NCBI GenBank assembly: GCA_035652095.1
Contig: DASREM010000036.1
Location: 1 to 64,000, forward strand
Source: DASREM01 sp035652095
Lineage (GTDB): Bacteria > Acidobacteriota > Terriglobia > Terriglobales > Acidobacteriaceae
Reading direction: 5' to 3'
DNA length: 64,000 bases
The translations under genes were made by a program, and so were the position numbers. A model generated the notes under the pieces. The model did not search any database and was not told the DNA's origin. It was given only the letters and a program-made list of their open reading frames with translations. This document shows positions 41,078 to 48,178 of this stretch, piece by piece; positions within the stretch are counted from its first letter, which is position 1; each line of letters opens with the position of its first letter.

Positions 41078-42016
41078 TTACCTCCGCATGGCGCGCTTGC
41101 GATCGAGCACGGTCTCAAGCGCCGCCTGAGTGTCTTTCGGGAGATGATACGACTCCTGATCGGAAGGATACTGCCGCGAAAGAACGTCGGCGCGAAATGC
41201 CTGGACCGCCTCGGTGATCACGGCTGCGGCATCCCCGTAGCGGCGCACGAACTTTGCGGGCTGCGCAAACGTAAGGTTGAGCAAATCGTGAATGACCAGG
41301 ACCTGACCATCGCATTCCGGTCCGGCGCCGATTCCAATGGTCGGAGTTTTCACCTCGGCAGTGATCATGGCCGCCACTTCGCGCGGGATGCCTTCGAGGT
41401 AGATGCAGGCTACCCCCGCACGGTCGAGAGAAACCGCGTCGCGCATGAGTTGTTCCACGGCAGACAGAGTCTTGCCCTGGACGCGGAATCCACCCATGAC
41501 GTTGACCGATTGCGGGGTCAGACCAATGTGTCCGGCGACCGGGATTTCGGCGTCGACAATGCGCCGAATCAGGTCGGCGCGCTTCTCGCCACCCTCCACC
41601 TTGACCGCCTCTGCCCCGGCTTCTTTAACGAAGCGGGCCGCATTACGAACGGCGTCGTCCACGCTGAGGTGATACGAGCCATACGGCATGTCAGCGACGA
41701 GAAAGGCATTTTTCACCCCGCGTCGCACGGCGCGGGTGTGATGCAGCATCTCGTCCACGGTGACCGAGAGCGTGTTCTCATAACCGAGCATGGTCATGGC
41801 GAGCGAGTCGCCGACCAGCACGATGTCAATGCCCGCCTCGTCTACCAGGCGCGCGGTGGCGTAGTCGTAGGCAGTGAGACAGGTGATAGGTCGGTGATTG
41901 AGTTTGTTTTCTCGAAGAGTAGCGACTGTAATCTTGTGGCGAGGTTCGCCAATCGGAGTCAGACTCACGATATCCTCCAGTGCCCCTCCGCCGTGGCGGA
42001 TAGAGCCTGTCAGCAT
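41078..42016 (-). CDS. panB: 3-methyl-2-oxobutanoate hydroxymethyltransferase
   Basis: Makes ketopantoate from alpha-ketoisovalerate and methylene-tetrahydrofolate. The 312-residue barrel shows ITCLTAYDYATARLVDEAG, VLVGDSLAMTMLGYENTL, GGFRVQGKT and TIGIGAGPECDGQVLVIHDL. A TACAAT box lies 19 nt upstream of the ATG at 42016. The N-terminus is about 30 residues longer than the minimal enzyme, so an internal start is possible. Confidence 0.95.
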   Translation of the reverse strand: MLTGSIRHGGGALEDIVSLTPIGEPRHKITVATLRENKLNHRPITCLTAYDYATARLVDEAGIDIVLVGDSLAMTMLGYENTLSVTVDEMLHHTRAVRRGVKNAFLVADMPYGSYHLSVDDAVRNAARFVKEAGAEAVKVEGGEKRADLIRRIVDAEIPVAGHIGLTPQSVNVMGGFRVQGKTLSAVEQLMRDAVSLDRAGVACIYLEGIPREVAAMITAEVKTPTIGIGAGPECDGQVLVIHDLLNLTFAQPAKFVRRYGDAAAVITEAVQAFRADVLSRQYPSDQESYHLPKDTQAALETVLDRKRAMRR

Positions 42017-42053
42017 CTTGGATGATGCTGGGGGTATTGTAGACCCAAAAATG

Positions 42054-42081
42054 TCGTTGGTCGATGGTCGTTGGTCCTTGG
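42054..42081. repeat. tandem heptamer array (TTGGT type)
   Basis: Four in-register 7-mers TCGTTGG, TCGATGG, TCGTTGG, TCCTTGG lie between panB and the AbrB-like gene. An array of the same family in reverse orientation lies at 42352 on the other side of that gene. Confidence 0.75.
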
Positions 42082-42161
42082 TCGCGTTCGCTCCATGTAG
42101 CTCAAATAAGAGAGGTTAGCTTTAGCTACGGTTGTGCTGTTTTCCTGCCTTCTTCATCTTT

Positions 42162-42326
42162 TCAGGAAATTGGGGGATCAGAACTGAGCAGGTAGTCCTT
42201 GACTCCGGATTCGACCAAATAGAGCCGGTCGCCTTCTCGGACCTTGAGCTGTGCAACGAGTTCCTCTGGGAAAAGCACTTTGAGAGAATTGCCGAACTTC
42301 TCGACCTTCAGCTGAAACGTGGCCAT
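42162..42326 (-). CDS. small AbrB/MazE (SpoVT-AbrB)-like DNA-binding protein
   Basis: A 54-residue protein with the swapped-hairpin AbrB layout: an N-terminal KVEKFGNSLKVLFPEELVAQ followed by LKVREGDRLYLVES. The G-N-S and P-E-E-L pattern with GD-x-L-x-L is characteristic of MazE-type antitoxins. The tail (VKDYLLSSDPPIS) is short, and no toxin gene (PIN or PemK-like) is visible beside it, so it may be an orphan antitoxin or a stand-alone regulator. Inverted heptamer arrays flank it. Confidence 0.75.
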   Translation of the reverse strand: MATFQLKVEKFGNSLKVLFPEELVAQLKVREGDRLYLVESGVKDYLLSSDPPIS

Positions 42327-42351
42327 GCATCACCTATTATGCGGTGGCCGA

Positions 42352-42393
42352 CGATCAAAGGCCAACGACCAACGACCAAAGACCAAAGACCGT
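42352..42393. repeat. tandem heptamer array (inverted, TTGGT type)
   Basis: In-register 7-mers CGATCAA, AGGCCAA, CGACCAA, CGACCAA, AGACCAA, AGACCGT abut the 3' end of the deoxynucleoside kinase gene. Read on the minus strand they are TTGGTCT and TTGGTCG units, the same family as at 42054. Confidence 0.75.
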
Positions 42394-42395
42394 CT

Positions 42396-43061
42396 CTACG
42401 CGCTGGCGGCTTCCTGGCTTCCCAGCGGCAGGAAGTATTGCGTGCCCTTGATGGGCGCGGAGACTTTGCGTAGCAGTTCCTGCAAATCGTCGTTGCGTTC
42501 GACAAAGTCAATATCGGATGTATTCACGATGAGCAAGTCGGACGAGGTGTAGTGAAAGAAGAAATGCTCGTAGGCTTTGACTACTTCTTCCAGGTAATCC
42601 TCGCTGATCGCTTTCTCGCCGGCAGCGTTCTTCTTTTTCAGGCGCTTCTTGAGCACCTCGGGGCTGGCTTGCAGATAAATCACCAGGTCGGGATTTGGGA
42701 TCTGCTCACGAAAAGAATTGTAGTAGCGGTTGTAGATGTCGAGTTCCTGGTCGTTAAGATTCAGGCAGGCGAACAGCTTGTCTTTTTCAAAGATGAAGTC
42801 AGTGACGATGGTGCGCTGGGAACGCGGGCCAAGATCCAGGGCCTTGAGTTGCTCGAAGCGGCGGATCAGGAAAGCAAACTGCGCCTGGAAGGCCGCGCCA
42901 CGCTCTCCTTCGTAAAAAGGCGCCAGAAACGGATTGTCCTCCGGTTCCATCACCCGCTGGGCATTGAGACGGTCGGCGAGAATACGCGCCAGCGTGCTTT
43001 TGCCGACTCGCAGAGGACCTTCAACTGCAATGTACCGGGGCAGCTCGAAAAGGTTGGCCAT
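42396..43061 (-). CDS. deoxynucleoside kinase
   Basis: Phosphorylates a deoxynucleoside in the salvage pathway. The 221-residue protein has the P-loop VEGPLRVGKSTLARIL (about 13-28), the dNK-type DFIFEKDKLFACLNL lid area, NPDLVIYLQASPEVLKKRLKKK and a C-terminal helix. It resembles deoxyadenosine/deoxyguanosine kinases. Specificity is not readable. Its 3' end abuts a heptamer array. Confidence 0.9.
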   Translation of the reverse strand: MANLFELPRYIAVEGPLRVGKSTLARILADRLNAQRVMEPEDNPFLAPFYEGERGAAFQAQFAFLIRRFEQLKALDLGPRSQRTIVTDFIFEKDKLFACLNLNDQELDIYNRYYNSFREQIPNPDLVIYLQASPEVLKKRLKKKNAAGEKAISEDYLEEVVKAYEHFFFHYTSSDLLIVNTSDIDFVERNDDLQELLRKVSAPIKGTQYFLPLGSQEAASA

Positions 43062-43206
43062 GTGTACGTAGGTTCAATGGCAGCATATCTCGCCTTCGGC
43101 TTCGAGGCAATTGCGGGAAAAGTTACTAGCAAATTTCGGAATTGCCGGATTGAGGAATTGTCATGAATCCGGCAATGCAAAAATTCGGCAATCCGGCAAT
43201 CTCCTC

Positions 43207-43212
43207 TACAAT
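43207..43212 (+). promoter_or_regulatory. -10 box (TACAAT), leaderless-type
   Basis: TACAAT ends 6 nt before the GTG at 43219. No Shine-Dalgarno lies between them. The box decides the start of the deacetylase gene. Confidence 0.55.
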
Positions 43213-43218
43213 CTGCTT

Positions 43219-43941
43219 GTGCTGGGAATTGGAATCTCGATGGTTGCTGCCGCCGCAGCCTCTGCTGCCGGCTACCAGTGCATGGCTCCGACCGGACAGT
43301 GGTACGGCCGGACGTTTACCGGTTTGGAACGTGGTTCCAAAAAATTGGCCGTGACCTACGATGATGGGCCCAATGATCCGCATACTTTGCGGCTACTTGA
43401 GGTGCTGGCCAAGCATGAGGTGCATGCGACGTTTTTTCTGATTGGGCGGTATGTGCAGGAGCGGCCCGACATCGTTCGCGAGGTGGTCAGGGCCGGGCAC
43501 GTGGTCGGCAACCATACGTTTACTCATCCTAACCTGATCTTTACTTCTTCCAATGAGACGCGAAACCAGATTACGCAATGCCGGCGTGCGATTGAAGACG
43601 CTGTGGGAGAGCACTCCAATTTATTTCGGCCTCCATTTGGCGGAAGGCGTCCGGCTTCATTGCGGATTGTGCGCGAGTTGGGGCTGCAACCCGTCATGTG
43701 GAATGTGACCGGATGGGATTGGGAGGCGCCTCCGCCCGAGGAAATTGAACGGAAGGTCGCCAAGCAGGTGCGGGGGGGAGATGTGATCCTGTTGCATGAC
43801 GGCGGGCATCGCAGCATGGGCGCGGACCGAGCGCCTACAGTGATCGCCACCGACCGGCTGATTGCCCGATATAAGGGAGAAGGTTATGAGTTCGTGACTG
43901 TGCCGGAGATGATCGGCGCGGGAGCGAGCGGCTGTTCCTGA
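43219..43941 (+). CDS. polysaccharide deacetylase (NodB domain, CE4)
   Basis: Deacetylates a cell-surface or peptidoglycan-type polysaccharide. From GTG 43219 it has 240 residues with a signal-like N-terminus (VLGIGISMVAAAAASAAG). The metal triad is present: AVTYDDGPNDPHT (Asp-Asp), GNHTFTHPNL (His-His) and the LFRPPFGGRRP arginine motif; DVILLHDGGHRSMG supplies the late His. Earlier in-frame starts are repetitive low-quality sequence. Confidence 0.93.
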   Translation: MLGIGISMVAAAAASAAGYQCMAPTGQWYGRTFTGLERGSKKLAVTYDDGPNDPHTLRLLEVLAKHEVHATFFLIGRYVQERPDIVREVVRAGHVVGNHTFTHPNLIFTSSNETRNQITQCRRAIEDAVGEHSNLFRPPFGGRRPASLRIVRELGLQPVMWNVTGWDWEAPPPEEIERKVAKQVRGGDVILLHDGGHRSMGADRAPTVIATDRLIARYKGEGYEFVTVPEMIGAGASGCS

Positions 43942-43947
43942 ATAGGC

Positions 43948-43985
43948 GGCATTCCTCGCCCGGCTTGCGCCGGGGAGGAATGACG
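43948..43985. repeat. dispersed hairpin repeat (GGAATGAC family)
   Basis: CATTCCTCGCCCGGC-TTGC-GCCGGGGAGGAATG forms a near-perfect long stem and ends GAATGACG. It sits between the convergent deacetylase and PhnB-like genes and may also act in transcription termination. Confidence 0.65.
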
Positions 43986-43998
43986 TAGTCGGGAAACA

Positions 43999-44400
43999 TT
44001 ATTCGCAGTTGATCATCCACGGCGTGCCGAACTGATCCACCAGCATGCCAAAGCGGCGGGCCCAGAAGGTCTGCTGGATCGGCAGATTGATTTTGCCGTC
44101 CTTCGAAAGCGCCGCAAACACGCGCTCGGCGTCGGCCGGTTCTTTGATCTGCACGGAGACGTAAAATCCCTGCGGTTTCTGGAAATGCTCCGGCGGATTG
44201 TCGGAAGCCATGAGTCGCTGGTCGCCGATGTTCAGGCAAGCGTGCATGATCTTCTTCCGCCACTCTGCCGGCACCTGCTCGCTTGCCGGCGTGCCTTCGT
44301 GGGTCATCATGGCCGTGATTTTGCCGTCAAAAATCTTTTCGTAGAACTTGAAGGCTGTCTCGCACTGGCCGTTGAAAAAGAGATAAGGATTGAATTGCAT
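43999..44400 (-). CDS. PhnB-like VOC-fold protein
   Basis: A 133-residue glyoxalase-superfamily protein of the PhnB type (MQFNPYLFFNGQCETAFKFY, IMHACLNIGDQRLMASD, FWARRFGMLVDQFGTPWMI). AGGAG lies 5 nt before the ATG at 44400. PhnB-like members have no firmly known reaction. It is the most promoter-distal gene of the minus-strand accessory run. Confidence 0.88.
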   Translation of the reverse strand: MQFNPYLFFNGQCETAFKFYEKIFDGKITAMMTHEGTPASEQVPAEWRKKIMHACLNIGDQRLMASDNPPEHFQKPQGFYVSVQIKEPADAERVFAALSKDGKINLPIQQTFWARRFGMLVDQFGTPWMINCE

Positions 44401-44431
44401 GTGCACTCCTGGTGGTTGGATTGGAAAACTG

Positions 44432-44734
44432 TTATCCGCCCGCGATGGCTCCGATCACCATGAAGGGTTCCTTGCCTGAGATCACATCGTCCGGCAGAGG
44501 AGCGTCGGGAGATTCATGGGACAGGTCTTCCTGGCAGGCAAAGAAGCGAAGAAACGCCCTGCGCTTGAGTGTGCCGTGCTCGCGAATGGCGCCTTGCAGC
44601 ATCGGGTATCGGGCCTCAAGCGCATCGAGCACAGATCGCTGCGTGATTGGCGGCGCCACTTCAAGCGTGATCTCGCTCCCTACGTGAGCGAGGTTGCGGA
44701 GATGGAAGGGGAGGGTGACTCGAATTGTATTCAT
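44432..44734 (-). CDS. MoaD/ThiS-like ubiquitin-fold protein
   Basis: A 100-residue beta-grasp protein: TIRVTLPFHLRNLAHVGSEI, SVLDALEARYPMLQGAI and a C-terminal GAIAGG. A terminal GG is the thiocarboxylate-carrying end of MoaD/ThiS sulphur carriers. There is no E1-like (MoeB/ThiF) or MoaE gene nearby. It lies downstream of a BNR-repeat gene with a hairpin in between. Confidence 0.8.
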   Translation of the reverse strand: MNTIRVTLPFHLRNLAHVGSEITLEVAPPITQRSVLDALEARYPMLQGAIREHGTLKRRAFLRFFACQEDLSHESPDAPLPDDVISGKEPFMVIGAIAGG

Positions 44735-44852
44735 GTCTTTAATCGGGCGCTAAGGCGCATTGCACTCGTCTGGTTTGCTATCTCGGAAGCGATATCCTGA
44801 TGACGGTCTCCGGTTCGCTTCGCGGGACAATCAATGGGCTCTCGCTACAAGC

Positions 44853-44878
44853 GGGGACGAACGAATGCGTCCGTCCCC
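44853..44878. repeat. 11-bp intergenic hairpin
   Basis: GGGGACGAACG-AATG-CGTCCGTCCCC pairs over 11 bp with one G-T pair. It separates the MoaD-like gene from the BNR-repeat gene. There is no T-run, so it may be a dispersed element or an mRNA processing hairpin. Confidence 0.6.
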
Positions 44879-44891
44879 ATAAAGTTTCCGC

Positions 44892-46076
44892 TTAGGCGAG
44901 TGTTTGCACTTCTACCGATAGCACTGCCGGCAAGTCGCGGACGATTGGGTTCCAGCTGTCGCCGGCATCGGCCGAGCAGTAAACCTGGCCACCGGTGGTG
45001 CCGAAGTAGATGCCGCAGTCATCCAGCTTGTCCACAGCCATCGCATCGCGCAGAACATTCACGTAGCAGTCTTTTTGGGGCAGGCCCTTGGTCAGCGCTT
45101 CCCATTCGTTGCCGCCGCTGCGGCTGCGGAACACGCGCAGCTTTCCTTCATGCACGTAGTGCTCGCTGTCGTTTTTGATAGGGACAACGTAGATGGTTTC
45201 CGGCTCGTGCGCGTGCACGTCAATAACAAATCCGAAGTCGGTTGGCAGGTTGCCGCTGACTTCCTTCCAATTGTCTCCGGCATCGTCGCTGCGCATCACG
45301 TCCCAGTGCTTCTGCATGAAGAGCACGCCGGGACGCGACGGGTGCATGGCGACATGGTGCACGCAGTGTCCGATCTCGGCGTTGGGATCGGGAATGTATT
45401 GCGAGCGTAGCCCGCGGTTGATGGGCTTCCAGCTTTTGCCACCATCGTCGGTGCGGAAGGCGCCGGCCGCGGAAATTGCGATGAACATGCGTTGCGGGTT
45501 GCTGGGATCGAGGATGATGGTGTGCAGGCACATGCCGCCCGCGCCTGGCTGCCACTTGGGGCCGGTGCCGTGACCACGCAGCCCGGAGAGTTCTTTCCAG
45601 TTTTCTCCGCCGTCGGTCGACTTAAAAATGGCGGCGTCCTCTACCCCGGCATAAACGGTGTCGGGTTGGGTGAGCGATGGCTCGAGATGCCATACCCGCT
45701 TGAACTCCCAGGGATGCTGGGTGCCGTCGTACCACTGGTGGGTGGTGAGAGGCTTGCCCGATTCAGACGAGGAGTCATAGACGAACTTGTTACTCGCCGA
45801 TTTGGGCGGGAACTCCGGCGTGGCGGGCTGGCCCGCGGGAGCGCCCGGCTGATACCAGTTTTTCCCTCCATCGTCGGAGCGTTGGATGATTTGTCCGAAC
45901 CAGCCGCTGGTTTGCGAAGCGTAAATCCGGTTGGGATCGGCGGGCGAACCCTTCAGGTGATACATCTCCCAGCCCGCGAAGTGCGGACCGCTGACCTCCC
46001 AGTTCTGGCGTTTTCCATCTGCTGTCAGGATGAAAGCGCCTTTGCGGGTTCCCACCAGCACTCGAACCTTACTCAT
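44892..46076 (-). CDS. BNR/sialidase-type beta-propeller protein
   Basis: A 394-residue cytoplasmic protein (no signal peptide) with repeated Asp-box/BNR motifs, for example RSDDGGKNWYQPG, STDGGENWKEL, RTDDGGKSWKP, SDDAGDNWKEV and SADAGDSWNP. These motifs mark sialidase-like or Vps10-like propellers, but no catalytic sialidase Arg triad could be recognised. Its start overlaps the VOC gene by 4 nt. Confidence 0.88.
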   Translation of the reverse strand: MSKVRVLVGTRKGAFILTADGKRQNWEVSGPHFAGWEMYHLKGSPADPNRIYASQTSGWFGQIIQRSDDGGKNWYQPGAPAGQPATPEFPPKSASNKFVYDSSSESGKPLTTHQWYDGTQHPWEFKRVWHLEPSLTQPDTVYAGVEDAAIFKSTDGGENWKELSGLRGHGTGPKWQPGAGGMCLHTIILDPSNPQRMFIAISAAGAFRTDDGGKSWKPINRGLRSQYIPDPNAEIGHCVHHVAMHPSRPGVLFMQKHWDVMRSDDAGDNWKEVSGNLPTDFGFVIDVHAHEPETIYVVPIKNDSEHYVHEGKLRVFRSRSGGNEWEALTKGLPQKDCYVNVLRDAMAVDKLDDCGIYFGTTGGQVYCSADAGDSWNPIVRDLPAVLSVEVQTLA

Positions 46077-46543
46077 CGTTCCTCCTCTGCAATTAGTATT
46101 GAAATCAGTTCCCGGGCCGGCTCAGACAAACCTGCGCAACATCCGTTCAGGGGTTGCCCGACAGCCAGCAAGTTGCCCTCACTATCCTTGAACCATGCGC
46201 CTTTCTCGCCGGTCCCGCGGCTGGGATAATTTCCGGGGATCTCAGCGATTCCATTCACGGTCTTGAGGCCAGGGAGATCGTAGTCTTCAAACACCACGCC
46301 GCGTCGCCGCAAGCAGTTCACTACGGCTTCGATGTCGTCCACTTCGAAAGCCATCTGAGTGTGTTGGCCCGAAGGTCCACCGGCCGACTTGAAGATGGAG
46401 AACGAGCCGCCGGCACAGCGATAGTGAAGGCCGCCCGGCCGTTCCTCGACTGGGTTCAGGCCCAGTTTCTCGGCATAAAAGGCTTTCGCGCGAGCCAGGT
46501 CCTGGGCCGGAAGCCGGGTAGAAACATTGCTTTTAACGAGCAT
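46073..46543 (-). CDS. VOC-family (glyoxalase-like) protein
   Basis: A 156-residue protein with one clear VOC module: NVSTRLPAQDLARAKAFYAE, GLHYRCAGGSFSIFKS, TQMAFEVDDIEAVVNCLRRR and AWFKDSEGNLLAVGQ. Members bind a metal and act on small toxic or antibiotic molecules; the substrate is unknown. It overlaps the BNR gene by 4 nt. Confidence 0.88.
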   Translation of the reverse strand: MLVKSNVSTRLPAQDLARAKAFYAEKLGLNPVEERPGGLHYRCAGGSFSIFKSAGGPSGQHTQMAFEVDDIEAVVNCLRRRGVVFEDYDLPGLKTVNGIAEIPGNYPSRGTGEKGAWFKDSEGNLLAVGQPLNGCCAGLSEPARELISILIAEEER

Positions 46544-46559
46544 AGCTACTCCTGGTGCT

Positions 46560-46955
46560 CTAACTTTCCGAAGCTCGAAGTGGAATCAGTTTTCGCAAAG
46601 ACGGGTCGCGCAGGTAAAGTCCCAGCCAGGCCAGCACGCCCAGGACAACCGGAAACAACGTAAATTGAGGCTGCGTCCGGACGTTGGTTGCGGTTGCTCC
46701 TCCCAGGAACCCGGTAAGAAGAATTGCTCCTAAGGTAGACGTACGCGGAAAGACATAGAGAGCAGTGGATAACAGGGCGACGATTCCGAGAGGAACCAGC
46801 ACGTTCTCGGAAAAGCCAAGCTTCACAGTGCCCTCCACGGCGGCCTTGGCCTTCAATACTTTCATCCCGCCGTCGAACGTCATAGATAGGGCGATGAGCC
46901 CGCTGATGATGCGGCCAGCCCAGAGGCTGGTCCGTGATGTAGTTGCCGATTGCAT
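46560..46955 (-). CDS. DoxX-like membrane protein
   Basis: A 131-residue protein with four hydrophobic segments (WAGRIISGLIALSMTFDG, ENVLVPLGIVALLSTALYVF, LGAILLTGFLGGATATNV, FPVVLGVLAWLGLYL), matching the DoxX/DoxX-like family. GAGGAG precedes the ATG at 46955. Its role is unknown, and it often accompanies small-molecule stress genes. Confidence 0.85.
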   Translation of the reverse strand: MQSATTSRTSLWAGRIISGLIALSMTFDGGMKVLKAKAAVEGTVKLGFSENVLVPLGIVALLSTALYVFPRTSTLGAILLTGFLGGATATNVRTQPQFTLFPVVLGVLAWLGLYLRDPSLRKLIPLRASES

Positions 46956-47053
46956 AGTTCTCCTCAAGGTTCTGAAGTTGAGGGCGTGTCTTGCCTCGCC
47001 CTGTCATCACGTCGGGCGAGAGAGCGCGAAATCGACACGACTGGAATTTTTAT

Positions 47054-47536
47054 TTAGCCGACGGTCTGACCGTGTCCCAGGAATTTTTTCAGGTACGCCA
47101 GTTGACCCACGTGGAACGTTTCATGCAGGCACAGGAACGCGACGAAGCCGCCAACTTTGCCATCCATGGTAGGAACGCCCTCGGGGGCCGGTTTTGCAAG
47201 ATCCTCTTCGGTCGCGTTGGCGAGGGAAGTCGAGAGTTTTGCGGACACTTCGTCCCAGGCGGCGCGAATCTGTTCCGCGGAAGGATACTGGTCTGAGGGG
47301 ACCAGCTTAGCACCGCGTGAAAACAGTTTTCGCCAGGGTGCTGACCACTTGGCGCCCAGCATTTCGGCAACGAGCGCGCGATGCACGACTACGTGCCCCG
47401 CCACCCAGGTCAGGTGATTGGAATCATCGCTGGGCTGGGTGAGCCATTGCTCCGCGGGCACGCTACTCGTCACCTTGTCGAAAATATCAGCGTTGGTTTT
47501 GAACATGCCTCTGATGATGGAAAAATCCATATTCAT
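47054..47536 (-). CDS. DinB-family protein
   Basis: A 160-residue four-helix protein with the DinB metal-site layout: NHLTWVAGHVVVHRALVAEM near residue 40 and FLCLHETFHVGQLAYLKKFL near the C-terminus. It is unrelated in detail to the DinB gene at 32.2 kb. It follows the HxlR gene by 42 nt, so it is probably its first co-regulated gene. Confidence 0.9.
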   Translation of the reverse strand: MNMDFSIIRGMFKTNADIFDKVTSSVPAEQWLTQPSDDSNHLTWVAGHVVVHRALVAEMLGAKWSAPWRKLFSRGAKLVPSDQYPSAEQIRAAWDEVSAKLSTSLANATEEDLAKPAPEGVPTMDGKVGGFVAFLCLHETFHVGQLAYLKKFLGHGQTVG

Positions 47537-47578
47537 AATTGCCCTCAGAATATGAGTGACGAAATTTTCGCCAATCGG

Positions 47579-48028
47579 TTAGTTTTCAAATCGCGGCAGC
47601 ACCGGAGTGAGATCGTGGTTTTGCCAGCGTCGCCGAACTTCCTGGAGAACTTGCTCGCGATTTTGCGCCATCCTGTCGATCACCGCACAGGGGGCGCCAG
47701 TATTCTCGTGCCGCGCGCCCCAGATCAGCAGTTCCAACATCACGGGCGCCAGATCAATGCCCTTCTCAGTAAGCCGATAGTTCACCCGCCGCCGGTCGCT
47801 GGCTTCCCGTTCGGCCGTAATAATTCCAGAGGCCTCAAGCTTTTTCAGCCGATCGGAAAGAATGTTGGTGGCGATTCCTTCTCCCGACTCCTGGAACTCC
47901 TTGAAGGTGTGATATCCACGGACCATCAGGTCCCGGATGATCAGCAGCGACCAGCTGTCGCCCAGCATCTCCAGGGAAATACTTACCGGACATCCGGAGC
48001 GTTGCTTGGTCTTCGACTTCCGTGGCAC
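47579..48028 (-). CDS. HxlR-family transcriptional regulator
   Basis: A winged-helix regulator of the HxlR/MarR-like type. From GTG 48028 it has about 149 residues: CPVSISLEMLGDSWSLLIIR (with the conserved N-terminal Cys), GYHTFKEFQESGEGIATNIL and SDRLKKLEASGIITAER for DNA binding. The frame is open to a TTG at 48064, but that TTG lies inside a perfect palindrome that looks like its operator. It heads the minus-strand accessory run. Confidence 0.9.
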   Translation of the reverse strand: MPRKSKTKQRSGCPVSISLEMLGDSWSLLIIRDLMVRGYHTFKEFQESGEGIATNILSDRLKKLEASGIITAEREASDRRRVNYRLTEKGIDLAPVMLELLIWGARHENTGAPCAVIDRMAQNREQVLQEVRRRWQNHDLTPVLPRFEN

Positions 48029-48049
48029 TTGGGGAACTCTAGCAAAGTA

Positions 48050-48066
48050 ACTTGCAAAATGCAAGT
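48050..48066. promoter_or_regulatory. palindromic operator candidate for the HxlR regulator
   Basis: ACTTGCA-AAA-TGCAAGT is a perfect 7-bp inverted repeat 22 bp upstream of the chosen HxlR start and 112 bp from the divergent LuxR-family gene. Position and symmetry suggest autoregulation. Confidence 0.6.
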
Positions 48067-48178
48067 CAAAAATTAGAGTGAAAAATCCAGATTCACCATC
48101 AAACTTGAGGAGCGCGGATCTCTACGGATTGCAGGGTGATGCGCGAAGTTTGCCGGATTCAAGCCGGCCAACACTGAA

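Noticed and set aside
42017..42161. Toxin gene beside the AbrB/MazE-like gene
   Set aside because: No PemK-, PIN- or other toxin-like frame is found within about 150 bp on either side; the neighbours are panB and a nucleoside kinase.
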